A DNA stretch of 64,000 bases from Mucilaginibacter lappiensis (GCF_900155965.1 NZ_FTMG01000006.1:271556-335555); one strand, 5' to 3'. Shown: positions 16,605-25,813, numbered from the stretch's first letter. Made by a program: numbers and translations. Notes: a model not told the origin generated them from the letters alone.

Positions 16605-18758
16605 TTATTGTTTTATCATCATGCCGGTGCTTGTTAGTTTAGGCTCCAGGCTAATGTAGTCGGTCATGATCTGGCCGGCTTCTTTTTTTACAAAATCCAG
16701 GTCCTCATCTTTTGGCTTGGCCTGTCCTTTTTTAAGCGCCGGTAAACCGAAAGCTATCCTGCGCAGATTATTGCGTTCAAATGCTTTCTTTTCGTCGGCA
16801 TCGCGTTGTTTCTTTAAAGCGGCTTCGTTTAAGGTTACGCTGTCTTCAGCATCGTGTTTTTTGAAATCGGCAATGTCTTCCAGCATATATTTATAGCTTT
16901 CGCTGGTGGTCATACGCTGATCATGCAATTTCTGCAGCTGCGGTAAAACCGTATTAAAGTTGCCCACTTTGGTATAATCCGTTTTAGCAATGATGTCAAA
17001 TGGCATAGCCGAAGGCTCGGTATCCTCACCATATTTATCCAGCGGAATTAATGACGGGAATGAAATATCTGGTGTTACCCCTTTATGCTGTGTTGAATTA
17101 CCACTAATGCGGTAAAATTTGGCAATAGTGAGGTTAAGCTGGCCGTAAGTGCTTTGACTACCTGTTGATATTGCTTTCTTGCCTCCGGTTGCTGCGCCAG
17201 CCAGTTGATTAATTTTATCGCGTATCGGCGAGCCTAAGACCCTGTCCAGATCGATAGCGCTTTGAACAGAACCCTTACCATAAGTTTGTGAACCCATGAT
17301 AATACCACGACCATAATCCTGTATCGCTCCGGCAAATATTTCGGATGCTGAAGCACTGAAACGATCGACCAGGATACTCAACGGACCTGAATAGGCTATT
17401 GCAGGATCATCGTCTTTGTCTACCTCTATCTGACCCTGGGTATCTTTAACCTGTACTACCGGACCGGTTTTAACGAATAAACCCGTAAGCTCAATAGCTT
17501 CCATTAAAGATCCGCCGCCATTTTCGCGCAGGTCGATGATCACGCCATCCACATTTTGTTGTTTCAGGGAGTCCAGTATCAGCTTCACATCGTGGGTGGT
17601 GCTCTTGTAATTGGGGTTACCTGCTTTATAATCGTTAAAGTCGATATAGAAGGCCGGGATAGATATCACCCCTATTTTAACGGCTTTACCATTACTGTTA
17701 TAAGTACGTATTTCCTTTTTAGCAGATTGATCTTTCAGGATAATCTTCTCGCGCACCAGTTCAACAATCTTAGGTTTGCTGCCGGCACCTGCACCTGCTG
17801 GTAATATTTCCAATTTTACTACAGTACCTTTTGAACCACGGATGATGGCAATAGCATTATCAACCCTCCAGCCTATGATATTCTGAAATTCGCCGGTTTT
17901 GCCCTGGGCCACACCAACTATACGATCATTGATATTAACCTGGTGGCTTTTATCTGCCGGACCGCCCGGAACTACCGTTTTTATAGTCACGTATTCGTTC
18001 TCGGTAAGGAGCGAAGCACCGATACCCTCCAACTGGCGCGACATTTCGATATTAAAGTTTGCCGCGTTTGATGGGTTAAAGTAATTGGTGTGCGGATCAA
18101 TAGCCTCGGTAAAGGCATCCATAAAGTACTGGAAAACATCCTGGTTGGATAGTTTATTGGCCTGCGTTAATAAATTCTGGTAGCGTTTTTTTAGTGTTTC
18201 TTTATTTTTAGCCATATCGCTGTTGGCTAATTTCAAATTCAGCAAATCGTATTTAACACGTTGCGTCCACATGGCATCCATATCGGCTTGGGTTGCAGGC
18301 CATGGCAATTTATCGCGGTCATAAACAAAGTTTTCATCTTTATTGAAATCAAAGTTTGAATTGATCTGCGCCAGGGAATAGTTTACATGTTCCAGGTATC
18401 TTTTTTGAAATACATTAAATATATAAAACGCGTCATTTAAATTTCCGCTCTTCAAATCGTCGTCTAAAACGGTTTTATATTTTTCAAAATCTTTGATATC
18501 AGATGCTAAAAAATAACTGTGGTTTTCGTCCAGCAGTTTAATGTAACGATCAAAAACCACGGTTGAAATAGAATCATTCAGATCAACCTTTTTATAGTTG
18601 TGGTTCAATATCAATGAGGTGATCTGCTTACAAACAACACTTTGCTGTTCATCGGGTTGCAGATCGGTTGAGCCTGGGACTTTTATTGGTTTTGACGGCG
18701 ACGCTTTACAAGCAAGTGCGGCAGCCAATAGCAATACTAAATATACTTTCTTAAACAT
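16605..18758 (-). CDS. C-terminal processing peptidase (tail-specific protease, S41), lipoprotein
   Basis: 717 aa from the ATG at 18758, which gives MFKKVYLVLLLAAALACK, a lipoprotein signal with Cys17; the in-frame start at 18800 would spoil it. Order: long N-terminal helical domain, PDZ (TIKTVVPGGPADKS), protease core with DLRENGGGS, the nucleophile SASASEIFAG and the lysine in YGKGSVQS, then a C-terminal helical domain. This is the Prc/Tsp layout. It degrades or trims proteins from their C-termini in the periplasm. Single gene; the upstream hairpin at 18838 is the terminator of the preceding gene. Confidence 0.9.
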   Translation of the reverse strand: MFKKVYLVLLLAAALACKASPSKPIKVPGSTDLQPDEQQSVVCKQITSLILNHNYKKVDLNDSISTVVFDRYIKLLDENHSYFLASDIKDFEKYKTVLDDDLKSGNLNDAFYIFNVFQKRYLEHVNYSLAQINSNFDFNKDENFVYDRDKLPWPATQADMDAMWTQRVKYDLLNLKLANSDMAKNKETLKKRYQNLLTQANKLSNQDVFQYFMDAFTEAIDPHTNYFNPSNAANFNIEMSRQLEGIGASLLTENEYVTIKTVVPGGPADKSHQVNINDRIVGVAQGKTGEFQNIIGWRVDNAIAIIRGSKGTVVKLEILPAGAGAGSKPKIVELVREKIILKDQSAKKEIRTYNSNGKAVKIGVISIPAFYIDFNDYKAGNPNYKSTTHDVKLILDSLKQQNVDGVIIDLRENGGGSLMEAIELTGLFVKTGPVVQVKDTQGQIEVDKDDDPAIAYSGPLSILVDRFSASASEIFAGAIQDYGRGIIMGSQTYGKGSVQSAIDLDRVLGSPIRDKINQLAGAATGGKKAISTGSQSTYGQLNLTIAKFYRISGNSTQHKGVTPDISFPSLIPLDKYGEDTEPSAMPFDIIAKTDYTKVGNFNTVLPQLQKLHDQRMTTSESYKYMLEDIADFKKHDAEDSVTLNEAALKKQRDADEKKAFERNNLRRIAFGLPALKKGQAKPKDEDLDFVKKEAGQIMTDYISLEPKLTSTGMMIKQ

Positions 18759-18837
18759 ATCTTTTACTGTAGTTAAGTCGGGGTTTGTGTAAAACATCAA
18801 TACTTGTGCCTTTTATTAATTTGCTAATGTAAATAAA

Positions 18838-18862
18838 AAGAGACAGTGAAATACTGTCTCTT
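18838..18862 (-). terminator. Terminator of the TPR-like gene
   Basis: AAGAGACAGT and ACTGTCTCTT form a perfect 10-bp stem over a 5-nt loop; on the minus strand TTTATTT follows. It lies about 80 bases beyond the stop at 18944. Confidence 0.7.
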
Positions 18863-18943
18863 AATTACAATAACAATTATACGATAATGTTTTGCTTGTA
18901 GTATATAACTACCCGCATTTTACGCTATTGTTACATAAAAATT

Positions 18944-19567
18944 TTACTTTATAGCCGAATTGCCGTCACTATCAGCCGTTTCGGCATAGCGGATCTCGGT
19001 TTTTAGGCGGGTTTTGTTCTCTTCCAGGTAGCGCATTTGTTTATCAACCGCGGCTACATCCATACTAAGCCCTAATGAACTGGCCAGCGTACGGGCTTCT
19101 ATCAGATCCTGTTTGGCCTGCGGAAAATCGCCATAACCGGTTTTTACCGCGGCCAGGTTAATGAGGTTGGTGATAGTATGCCGGCTATCATTTTGCTGGC
19201 GCGATATCTGCAGGCTTTGCAGTAAATACCATTTAGCCTCTGATAACCTATTCTGTTTCAGGTACATTTGAGCCAGATCACTAAAATTATAGCTGGCCGA
19301 ATTATAAACCCGGAAACGCATATTATGCTGCGCCGTTTTCATCACCGAAGCCTCCATCAGAAAAAGGGCGTATGGCGTACGCTCTATTTGAGCATACATA
19401 ATCTTGGGTTTAGCAATCTGTGCAACGGGCAATCTTTTGATAGAATGATCCTTCAAAAGCGCAAGTTGCGGATAGCGTTCATGCTTCTTGAAAGGGTTGT
19501 ACTTATACCACTGTGCAGATGCAGAGAGGCTAAGTGAACATAACAATACGAGTAAAGTGATCCTCAT
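18944..19567 (-). CDS. Secreted TPR-like protein of unknown function
   Basis: 207 aa. Signal peptide MRITLLVLLCSLSLSASAQ. The middle (ASYNFSDLAQMYLKQNRLSEAKWYLLQSLQISRQ, then a second unit HTITNLINLAAVKTGYGDFPQAKQDL) looks like two or three TPR units. The C-terminus is helical and charged. It probably acts in protein contacts in the periplasm; no catalytic motif is visible. A TTG-N21-TATATTTG promoter lies 41 bases upstream and a strong terminator follows, so it is a single-gene unit. Confidence 0.65.
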   Translation of the reverse strand: MRITLLVLLCSLSLSASAQWYKYNPFKKHERYPQLALLKDHSIKRLPVAQIAKPKIMYAQIERTPYALFLMEASVMKTAQHNMRFRVYNSASYNFSDLAQMYLKQNRLSEAKWYLLQSLQISRQQNDSRHTITNLINLAAVKTGYGDFPQAKQDLIEARTLASSLGLSMDVAAVDKQMRYLEENKTRLKTEIRYAETADSDGNSAIK

Positions 19568-19607
19568 CTAATCTTTTTAACTTGGCTTAATCAATTTAAT
19601 CAGCAAA

Positions 19608-19639
19608 CAAATATAATAATATATATTATTGTTATGCAA
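19608..19639 (-). promoter_or_regulatory. Bacteroidota-type promoter TTG-N21-TATATTTG
   Basis: On the minus strand a GTTG box is followed after 21 bases by TATATTTG (19615-19608), 41 bases before the TPR-like start. It matches the TTTG/TANNTTTG consensus of this phylum's primary sigma factor at an acceptable spacing. Confidence 0.5.
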
Positions 19640-19777
19640 CATCCTGTATGTGGGCTGCTTACATAAACAGCTTCTTTAACGCAGGAAAGTGACCCAATGT
19701 TATAATTAATTATTTTAATTTATTCAAAAAAGACCATTTGAATTTGATTCAGATTATTTATATACCATGTAAAAATC

Positions 19778-19909
19778 ATTGCCGTTGACTAAAGTCAACG
19801 GAATAGTGACTGAGAAACAAATGGCTTTAGCCAAAATACCGCTTAGATAATTGGGCTGAAGCCCGCCTTAATACTTTCTTTTTACCGTTGACTAAAGTCA
19901 ACGGCAATG
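19778..19909. repeat. Paired-hairpin repeat (CCGTTGAC-TAAA-GTCAACGG)
   Basis: Two identical 20-bp hairpins (stem CCGTTGAC, loop TAAA) lie at about 19782-19801 and 19885-19904, bounded outside by CATTG and CAATG. Between them are GGCTTTAGCC and GGGCTGAAGCCC. It occupies most of the 19568-19935 gap; no coding sequence is seen there. Confidence 0.68.
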
Positions 19910-19935
19910 AATAATCTTCGTTTTAAACAGTTGCT

Positions 19936-20778
19936 TTATTCAAAAACCTCCACATCGCCATCATGCAGGGCCCAAACCATATAAGGATGGGTGTCGGCAT
20001 GATAAATATGACCATCGGCTGATATTCCAATGATGCCGGCAAACCCGTCAAAAGGTTTTAATTCATCGAGGGATTTGTGGGTAGCTACCGATATAGGCAT
20101 GCCATCTGTAACCCGTGTAACAATTTTTGAAGCAACAGAACCGCTTACAATATCTTCGCCAACACCGGTGCAGGAGATACCAGCATGGGCATTGGCATAA
20201 TTACCGGCAGTAGTAGCCGAATCGCTCACGCGGCCGGGAATCTCAAAGCCTTTGCCCCCGGTTGAGGTAGCCGCCGCCAGATCGCCGTAGATATCAAGCG
20301 CTACACAACCTACGGTACCCAGGCGGATAGAGTCGCGCAGTTTTTGTTCATATTCCTGGCGGCGCTGCGGGGTTTCGGGGTTATAATAGCCTATGCCATT
20401 TTCGGTAGCAAAATCCCGTGCTCCCTTGCCGCTCAACACCCGATCATCATAAGCCAATAACTTTTCGGCTATACATATCGGGTTCTTCACATCCTCAATA
20501 TTGATCACGCCCGAAAAGCGCTGTGTTTTACCATCCATCAGTGAGGCGCTTAACCTAATCCTGCCATCGCTTTGTATTTGTGAACCGGTACCAGCGTTAA
20601 ACAGGTCGCAATCTTCCAACAGCCTAACCGTGTACACTACCGTTTCCAGCGCGTTATGCGTTTGCAGATATTTATGACCGGCCTCTACTATTTCTTTTAA
20701 AGCCTGTTGTTTGGCCTGCTTTACTTCCTGGTTGGTTCGCGATTCACTAAAGAAACCGCCGTGTATTATGATCTTCAT
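19936..20778 (-). CDS. Isoaspartyl peptidase / plant-type L-asparaginase
   Basis: 280 aa from the ATG at 20778 (MKIIIHGGFFSES); the in-frame start at 20850 precedes repeat-like sequence. Ntn-hydrolase layout: IHGG at the N-terminus, FNAGTGSQIQSDG, and the autocleavage site LGTVGCVALD with nucleophile Thr155, then STGG and GxGE (GVGEDIV). The enzyme self-cleaves before Thr155 and hydrolyses beta-aspartyl dipeptides. Next to cyanophycinase it should split beta-Asp-Arg into Asp and Arg, the last step of cyanophycin use. A palindromic repeat (20863-20973) separates it from cyanophycinase. Confidence 0.88.
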   Translation of the reverse strand: MKIIIHGGFFSESRTNQEVKQAKQQALKEIVEAGHKYLQTHNALETVVYTVRLLEDCDLFNAGTGSQIQSDGRIRLSASLMDGKTQRFSGVINIEDVKNPICIAEKLLAYDDRVLSGKGARDFATENGIGYYNPETPQRRQEYEQKLRDSIRLGTVGCVALDIYGDLAAATSTGGKGFEIPGRVSDSATTAGNYANAHAGISCTGVGEDIVSGSVASKIVTRVTDGMPISVATHKSLDELKPFDGFAGIIGISADGHIYHADTHPYMVWALHDGDVEVFE

Positions 20779-20862
20779 AGTAGGTTGAGTTAATTGATCA
20801 AAACTGTATAAACTATAACTCTTTTGTGATGGGTTTATTTTGAGTGGCACGAAGCCCTGCCC

Positions 20863-20973
20863 AGCCCCCTCTAAACGGCGAAGCCCTCATGTAATAATCT
20901 TCCCCGGCAGGGGAGACTTTTGATTGTCTTCTTGTTTTAAAGCCCTCCCTTCCGGGGAGGGTTTTGGTGGGGC
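20863..20973. repeat. AGCCCC/GGGGCT palindromic repeat, copy 2
   Basis: AGCCCCCTCTAAACGGCG at the left, CTTCCGGGGAGGG and GGTGGGGC at the right, with internal CCCCGGCAGGGG. About 110 bp, inserted between isoaspartyl peptidase and cyanophycinase genes, inside the probable operon. Confidence 0.7.
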
Positions 20974-20977
20974 CGGT

Positions 20978-21898
20978 TTATTGTAACAGGTCGCTATCAG
21001 GCGCCTGTATAAAAACGCCTTCTTCTACTTTAAGTGTTTTTTTTATAATTAAACGGTGCTGGGAAAGGTCGTATATATCAAATATCGACATTACATGTAC
21101 TTTAAGGTTATCGATAGATACCGGCGAGCCCATCTCCACATCGTAAATATTGGTTGCTACAATATTACGGCCATCTACCAGGATAATTAGTCCCGAGCCT
21201 ATAGCTTCCATCATATTGCCTTCGGTGATCAGCAAGCCAGTATCTTCGCCTAGTCCAATACCTAAAATGCCGGGATTAGTAGCCACCGCGTACATTAAAC
21301 GGCCAATACGGCCACGCTGTACAAAGTGGGTATCTACTATGACCGAGTCGATAAAGCCTAAACCGGCTGTGATCTGCACTTCGCCTTTGATCAGGGCTTC
21401 GTTACTTTGACCCCGGTAAATCATATGTGTGGATGCCGCCGCTGCGCCTGCAGACGTGCCTGCTATCACAAAATTTTCGTTTTGATAACGCTGTTTCAGT
21501 ATCTGTAAAAATTCGGTACCGCCAAAAATAGCTGTTAGCCGCAACTGGTCGCCACCGCTAAACATCACCACATCGGCTTTGCGAATCCGGTCGAGATATT
21601 CCGGGTTAGCCGCATCTTCTCGATTTTTAATATGCAATACGTTTACATTGGTTACATTTAATTGCCCAAAAGCCTTTACATATTCGTCGCCAACCAGCTC
21701 CGGGATCTGCGAGGCTGTGGTTATTACTTCAATTAATGAACCTTCATGCTTGTCAGATTCGGTAATAATTCGCTTTAAAATTCCCTGTTCAAAAAATTTA
21801 ATATAATCGGGCTGCAAAATATGCTCCTGGATGGTCACGTTACTTCCCATGTCAACAGCGCCGCCTATAATGATTAGTTTTCCTTTCGGGACAGTCAT
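20978..21898 (-). CDS. cphB: Cyanophycinase
   Basis: 306 aa, no signal peptide, so an intracellular cyanophycinase (peptidase S51). GKLIIIGGAVDMGSN opens the fold; DVVMFSGGDQLRL and the nucleophile elbow AGTSAGAAAAS (Ser149) follow; VDTHFVQRGRIGRL and GIGLGEDTGLLI are further family signatures. It cleaves the poly-aspartate/arginine storage polymer into beta-Asp-Arg dipeptides. It is divergent from cyanophycin synthetase (268-base shared control region) and upstream of isoaspartyl peptidase on the same strand, which gives a complete synthesis and breakdown set. Confidence 0.92.
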   Translation of the reverse strand: MTVPKGKLIIIGGAVDMGSNVTIQEHILQPDYIKFFEQGILKRIITESDKHEGSLIEVITTASQIPELVGDEYVKAFGQLNVTNVNVLHIKNREDAANPEYLDRIRKADVVMFSGGDQLRLTAIFGGTEFLQILKQRYQNENFVIAGTSAGAAAASTHMIYRGQSNEALIKGEVQITAGLGFIDSVIVDTHFVQRGRIGRLMYAVATNPGILGIGLGEDTGLLITEGNMMEAIGSGLIILVDGRNIVATNIYDVEMGSPVSIDNLKVHVMSIFDIYDLSQHRLIIKKTLKVEEGVFIQAPDSDLLQ

Positions 21899-22165
21899 AG
21901 TTCTTTTGTTTAGTTGAAGGGGCTGATTGGGCTATATCAGGCCGACCGAGTTAGCCTAAATTGGGCAATATCCCATAAATAACCACTTACTCCGTCAACT
22001 TTTTCACCTAATCAACCGGTTTTAAATACAAATTAAGATAAAAACCCGCACAAACGCAGGCTGTTGTGAACATTTAATGCTTTTTACCTGCAAAAGTTTT
22101 ATTTACACTATTAAGTTTTATAGTTTTAAAGAAATTAAGCCGGCTTAAATTTTTGTAACCAAGGT
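21899..22165. promoter_or_regulatory. Shared divergent control region of the cyanophycin genes
   Basis: 267 bases between the divergent starts of cyanophycinase and cyanophycin synthetase. AT-rich toward the synthetase side. I see no strong palindrome; promoters for both directions must lie here. AAGG precedes the synthetase ATG. Confidence 0.4.
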
Positions 22166-24799
22166 ATGAAGATCGAGAATATACAAGTGTTACGCGGACC
22201 AAACATCTGGAGCATCCGTCGTAAAAAATTAATACAAATGCGGCTTGACCTGCAGCAGATGGAGCATAAGCCCACCAATGAAATTGAGGGCTTTTATGAC
22301 CGGTTGGAGAGGCTGTTGCCAAGCCTGTACAGTCATCGTTGCTCACCAGGCGTACCGGGCGGATTTTTTCAGCGGGTGGTAGCAGGCACCTGGATGGGGC
22401 ACGTAATAGAACACATCGCATTAGAGATACAAACCCTGGCGGGCATGGATACAGGCTTTGGCCGCACCCGCGAAACCAAAAGCAAAGGTGTATATAATGT
22501 AGTATTTGCCTACCTGGAAGAAAAGGTGGGTGTTTTTGCCGCCGAATCGGCCGTGCGTATAGCCGAAGCCTTAATAGCGGGCGATGACTATGCCATGCAA
22601 TTGGAAGATGATATACAACAGATGCGCGAGATACGGGAAAATACCCGCCTGGGACCAAGCACCGGCTCTATTGTGGAAGAAGCCATTGCCCGCGATATTC
22701 CCTGGATCAGGTTGAATAACCAATCTCTTGTACAGTTGGGTTATGGTAAAAACCAGGTACGCTTCCGGGCTACCATGACCGAAAAAACCAGCAGCATAGC
22801 CGTTGACATTGCCAGCAATAAAGACGAAACCAAACGTATGCTGCAGGAACAGGCTATCCCTGTTGCCAAAGGCATCACTATATCTTCTCTGGAAGGTGTT
22901 GCCGAGGCAATACGCAAAGTAGGTTTCCCATTGGTATTTAAACCATTGGATGGTAACCACGGTCGTGGTATCTCCATCAATATTAAAACTGAGGAGGATG
23001 CTATCGCAGCTTATGAACATGCCGCTAAAATATCGCGCCGGGTAATTGTAGAGCGCTTTGTTTCCGGTTATGATTTCCGCGTACTGGTGATCGATAACAA
23101 AATGGTGGCGGCCGCCCTTCGCGATCCGGCACATATTATAGGTGACGGCACCCTCACCATACAGGAACTGATTGACAAAGAAAATGCCGACCCACGCCGC
23201 GGCTATGGACATGAGAAGGTTTTAACCCTCATCGACATCGATCGCGATACGCTCGACCTGCTGGAGAAGAAAGGTTACACACTGGAGACCGTACCCGCAA
23301 AAGGCGAAAAGATCTTTGTAAAATCAACTGCCAACCTAAGCACCGGTGGTACTTCTGTTGATGTAACCGACCATGTTCATCCGCAGAATATTTTTATCTG
23401 CGAGCGCATTTCCAAAATTATTGGTCTGGATATATGCGGTATTGATATTATGGCCGAAAACCTCACCGAACCGTTGACCGAAAACGGCGGTGTGGTGTTG
23501 GAAGTAAATGCCGCGCCGGGCTTCCGGATGCACATTGCACCCAGCGAGGGCCTGCCGCGCAATGTAGCCGGGCATGTGCTGGATATGCTTTATCCTACCG
23601 GCAAATCGGCACGGATACCCATTATTGCCGTTACCGGTACCAATGGTAAAACCACAACCACGCGCCTGATTGCCCACATTGTAAAAAACAATGGCCACAG
23701 GGTAGGTTTTACCACCTCAGATGGCATTTACGTACAGAACAACATGATGCTGAAGGGCGATACAACCGGCCCGGTAAGCAGCGAATTTATATTACGCGAC
23801 CCTACGGTTGATTTTGCCGTGTTGGAAACCGCACGCGGCGGTATTCTTCGTTCGGGTCTGGGTTTTGGTTTTTGTGATATTGGCGTAGTGACCAACATAC
23901 AGGAAGATCACCTGGGATTGGCCGATATCCATTCGCTTGATGACCTGGCCCGTGTAAAAAGCGTGGTACTGAACTCCGTAAAAAAAGATGGCTGGGGTGT
24001 TTTAAATGCCGATAACGAGCATTGCGTGCGCATTGGCAACAAGGCTGACTGCAATATTGCCTATTTCAGTTTAAATGAAAACAACCCCATCATCAAATCG
24101 CATTGCCGTAAGGGTGGCATAGCTGCCATTTGCGAAAACGGCTTTATTACCATTCAAAAAGGCGACTGGAAGATCCGCGTGCAGCGTACCATACTGATCC
24201 CGCTAACCTTTGGGGGTACGGTTCCATTCATGATCGAGAACGTCCTGGCCGCTACGCTGGCCTCGTTTTTATGGGGATTCAAGACCGAGGATATTAAAAT
24301 GTCTTTGGAAACCTTTATCCCATCGGCAGCGCAAACGCCGGGCAGGATGAACATCTTTGAGTTCAAGGATTTCCGTTTTATGATCGATTTTGCGCACAAT
24401 CCAGATGGCTATAACGGGATCAAGGCGTTTTTAAGCCATATCGATTCTCCACTCAAAATAGGTATTATAGCCGGCACCGGTGACAGGCGCGATGACGACA
24501 TCCGCGAGTTGGGTAAATTATCGGCCGAGATGTTTGATTACATCATCCTGCGCCAGGAAAAACACCTGCGCGGCCGTACTGCCGAAAACATCATTGGCTT
24601 ATTGAAAGAGGGTATAGCGTCTGTTGATGTGAATAAGCCTGTAGAGATAGTACCTAAAGAGGTCGACGCCATAAAACATGCCATGAGTCTGGCCAAACCC
24701 GGCACCTTCATTACCGCCCTGAGCGATGTGATAGACAACGCCATCGAAACTGTACAAAACTACCAGGAACAAGAGAGGAACGGGCTGTTTAACGTGTAG
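22166..24799 (+). CDS. cphA: Cyanophycin synthetase
   Basis: 877 aa, the usual length for CphA1. N-terminal domain (KIENIQVLRGPNIWSIRRKK), then ATP-grasp domain (about 215-470; FKPLDGNHGRGISINI is its nucleotide loop, and EVNAAPGFRMH is the metal-binding end), then a Mur-ligase-like domain starting with the P-loop VTGTNGKTTTTRLI near residue 490 and DFAHNPDGYNGI near 740. The ATP-grasp part adds Asp to the backbone, the Mur-like part adds Arg to the side chain. It makes multi-L-arginyl-poly-L-aspartate granules. A palindromic repeat starts 4 bases after the stop. Confidence 0.95.
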   Translation: MKIENIQVLRGPNIWSIRRKKLIQMRLDLQQMEHKPTNEIEGFYDRLERLLPSLYSHRCSPGVPGGFFQRVVAGTWMGHVIEHIALEIQTLAGMDTGFGRTRETKSKGVYNVVFAYLEEKVGVFAAESAVRIAEALIAGDDYAMQLEDDIQQMREIRENTRLGPSTGSIVEEAIARDIPWIRLNNQSLVQLGYGKNQVRFRATMTEKTSSIAVDIASNKDETKRMLQEQAIPVAKGITISSLEGVAEAIRKVGFPLVFKPLDGNHGRGISINIKTEEDAIAAYEHAAKISRRVIVERFVSGYDFRVLVIDNKMVAAALRDPAHIIGDGTLTIQELIDKENADPRRGYGHEKVLTLIDIDRDTLDLLEKKGYTLETVPAKGEKIFVKSTANLSTGGTSVDVTDHVHPQNIFICERISKIIGLDICGIDIMAENLTEPLTENGGVVLEVNAAPGFRMHIAPSEGLPRNVAGHVLDMLYPTGKSARIPIIAVTGTNGKTTTTRLIAHIVKNNGHRVGFTTSDGIYVQNNMMLKGDTTGPVSSEFILRDPTVDFAVLETARGGILRSGLGFGFCDIGVVTNIQEDHLGLADIHSLDDLARVKSVVLNSVKKDGWGVLNADNEHCVRIGNKADCNIAYFSLNENNPIIKSHCRKGGIAAICENGFITIQKGDWKIRVQRTILIPLTFGGTVPFMIENVLAATLASFLWGFKTEDIKMSLETFIPSAAQTPGRMNIFEFKDFRFMIDFAHNPDGYNGIKAFLSHIDSPLKIGIIAGTGDRRDDDIRELGKLSAEMFDYIILRQEKHLRGRTAENIIGLLKEGIASVDVNKPVEIVPKEVDAIKHAMSLAKPGTFITALSDVIDNAIETVQNYQEQERNGLFNV

Positions 24800-24802
24800 A
24801 GC

Positions 24803-24891
24803 GGCCCCTTCTAAATCTCCCCCGGTAGGGGAGACTTTTGATTATCTTTTTATCTTAAAGCCCTCCCTTCCGGGGAGGGCTGGGTGGGGCT
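24803..24891. repeat. AGCCCC/GGGGCT palindromic repeat, copy 3, overlapping the alkA-like 3' end
   Basis: GGCCCCTTCTAAATCTCCCCC at the left, CCCTCCCTTCCGGGGAGGG and GGTGGGGCT at the right. The right third encodes the last residues of the glycosylase gene (PPSPPRKGGL). Confidence 0.72.
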
Positions 24892-25514
24892 GGTGTTCGC
24901 GCGCTCAGGTAATAATGCCACAGCAACATACTCGCCACCGTACGGTATGGCACCCATTTTTCGGCTATGGCTATCACCTCCTCGCGGGTAGTTTCTTTGG
25001 GTAATGATTTTACTCTTTTTAGCGCATTCACGGCGGCCAGATCACCGATGGGGAAAATATCGGCGTGTTGCAGTACAAACATCAGGTATACATCGGCGGT
25101 CCAGTTACCAATGCCTTTGAGGGCGGTTAGTTTGGTACGGATAACATCGTCGGACAATTGTTCCAGTTCGGTCAGGTTGATCTGCCCGCTCAGGATGGCC
25201 TCGGCCAGGTATTTGGTATACGTAGTTTTTTGGCGACTGAAATAACAGGCTTTAAATTCCTCATCCTTCAACAGCAATACCCTTGCCGGGGTAATTTCCT
25301 GTATATACTCCTTTAATTTATTTAACGCCGATAAAGCAGAGGCCAACGAAACCTGTTGCTCCAGGATAATGTGCACCAAAGTTTCAAACGTATTGGGCCT
25401 CGACCATAATGGTGGATAACCATGCGCCTTGATGATATTGGCCAGGTCGGCATCTGATTGGGCAAGCTTATCGCAAATAGAATGGTAGTTGGAATGGTTA
25501 AACTGTTTTAACAT
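24855..25514 (-). CDS. DNA-3-methyladenine glycosylase II (AlkA family) with repeat-derived C-terminus
   Basis: 219 aa from the ATG at 25514 (a TTG at 25529 is also in frame). HhH-GPD superfamily: LTALKGIGNWTADVYLMFVL is the helix-hairpin-helix and ADIFPIGDLA holds the catalytic Asp158. It excises alkylated purines to start base-excision repair. The last residues (TPAPPSPPRKGGL) come from the palindromic repeat 24803-24891 and are unlikely to be ancestral. Convergent with cphA. Confidence 0.87.
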   Translation of the reverse strand: MLKQFNHSNYHSICDKLAQSDADLANIIKAHGYPPLWSRPNTFETLVHIILEQQVSLASALSALNKLKEYIQEITPARVLLLKDEEFKACYFSRQKTTYTKYLAEAILSGQINLTELEQLSDDVIRTKLTALKGIGNWTADVYLMFVLQHADIFPIGDLAAVNALKRVKSLPKETTREEVIAIAEKWVPYRTVASMLLWHYYLSARTPAPPSPPRKGGL

Positions 25515-25579
25515 AGGGATGTTGATCAATTGATGCTTTTCACAAAATAAATAATTATTTTAGCATTAAATTCAATGGT

Positions 25580-25813
25580 ATGGACATTCAAGCAGAAAAG
25601 TTGAGTCTTTTACAAACTATTTTAAACTCCAACGATGAGGGTTTAATTATGGATGTGAAAGCCTTTTTATCTGGCAGAAAAGCCGACTGGTTTGATGAAC
25701 TGGGAACTGAACAACAAAAAGACATATTGGAGAGTATATCAGAAGCCGATCGTGGCGAAACTGTTCCTCATGCCGAAGTGGTAAAACTATTCGGAAAATG
25801 GGGATTGAAATAG
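25580..25813 (+). CDS. Putative antitoxin of a ParE/RelE module
   Basis: 77 aa, acidic and helical (MDIQAEKLSLLQTILNSNDEGLIMDVKAFL...). I recognise no DNA-binding fold, but it resembles small antitoxins found before ParE-family toxins in Bacteroidota (an LLQTIL..N..L...KAFL start and a C-terminal TVPHAEVVKLFGKWG). Its 3' end overlaps the toxin gene by 16 nt, a layout typical of translationally coupled antitoxin-toxin pairs. It would neutralise the toxin by direct contact. Confidence 0.68.
   Translation: MDIQAEKLSLLQTILNSNDEGLIMDVKAFLSGRKADWFDELGTEQQKDILESISEADRGETVPHAEVVKLFGKWGLK

Noticed and set aside
22074..22658. 194-aa minus-strand ORF overlapping the cphA start
   Set aside because: It crosses the well-supported start of cyanophycin synthetase and has shadow-frame composition.
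22571..23212. 213-aa minus-strand ORF inside cphA
   Set aside because: Antisense to the conserved ATP-grasp domain; no family resemblance.
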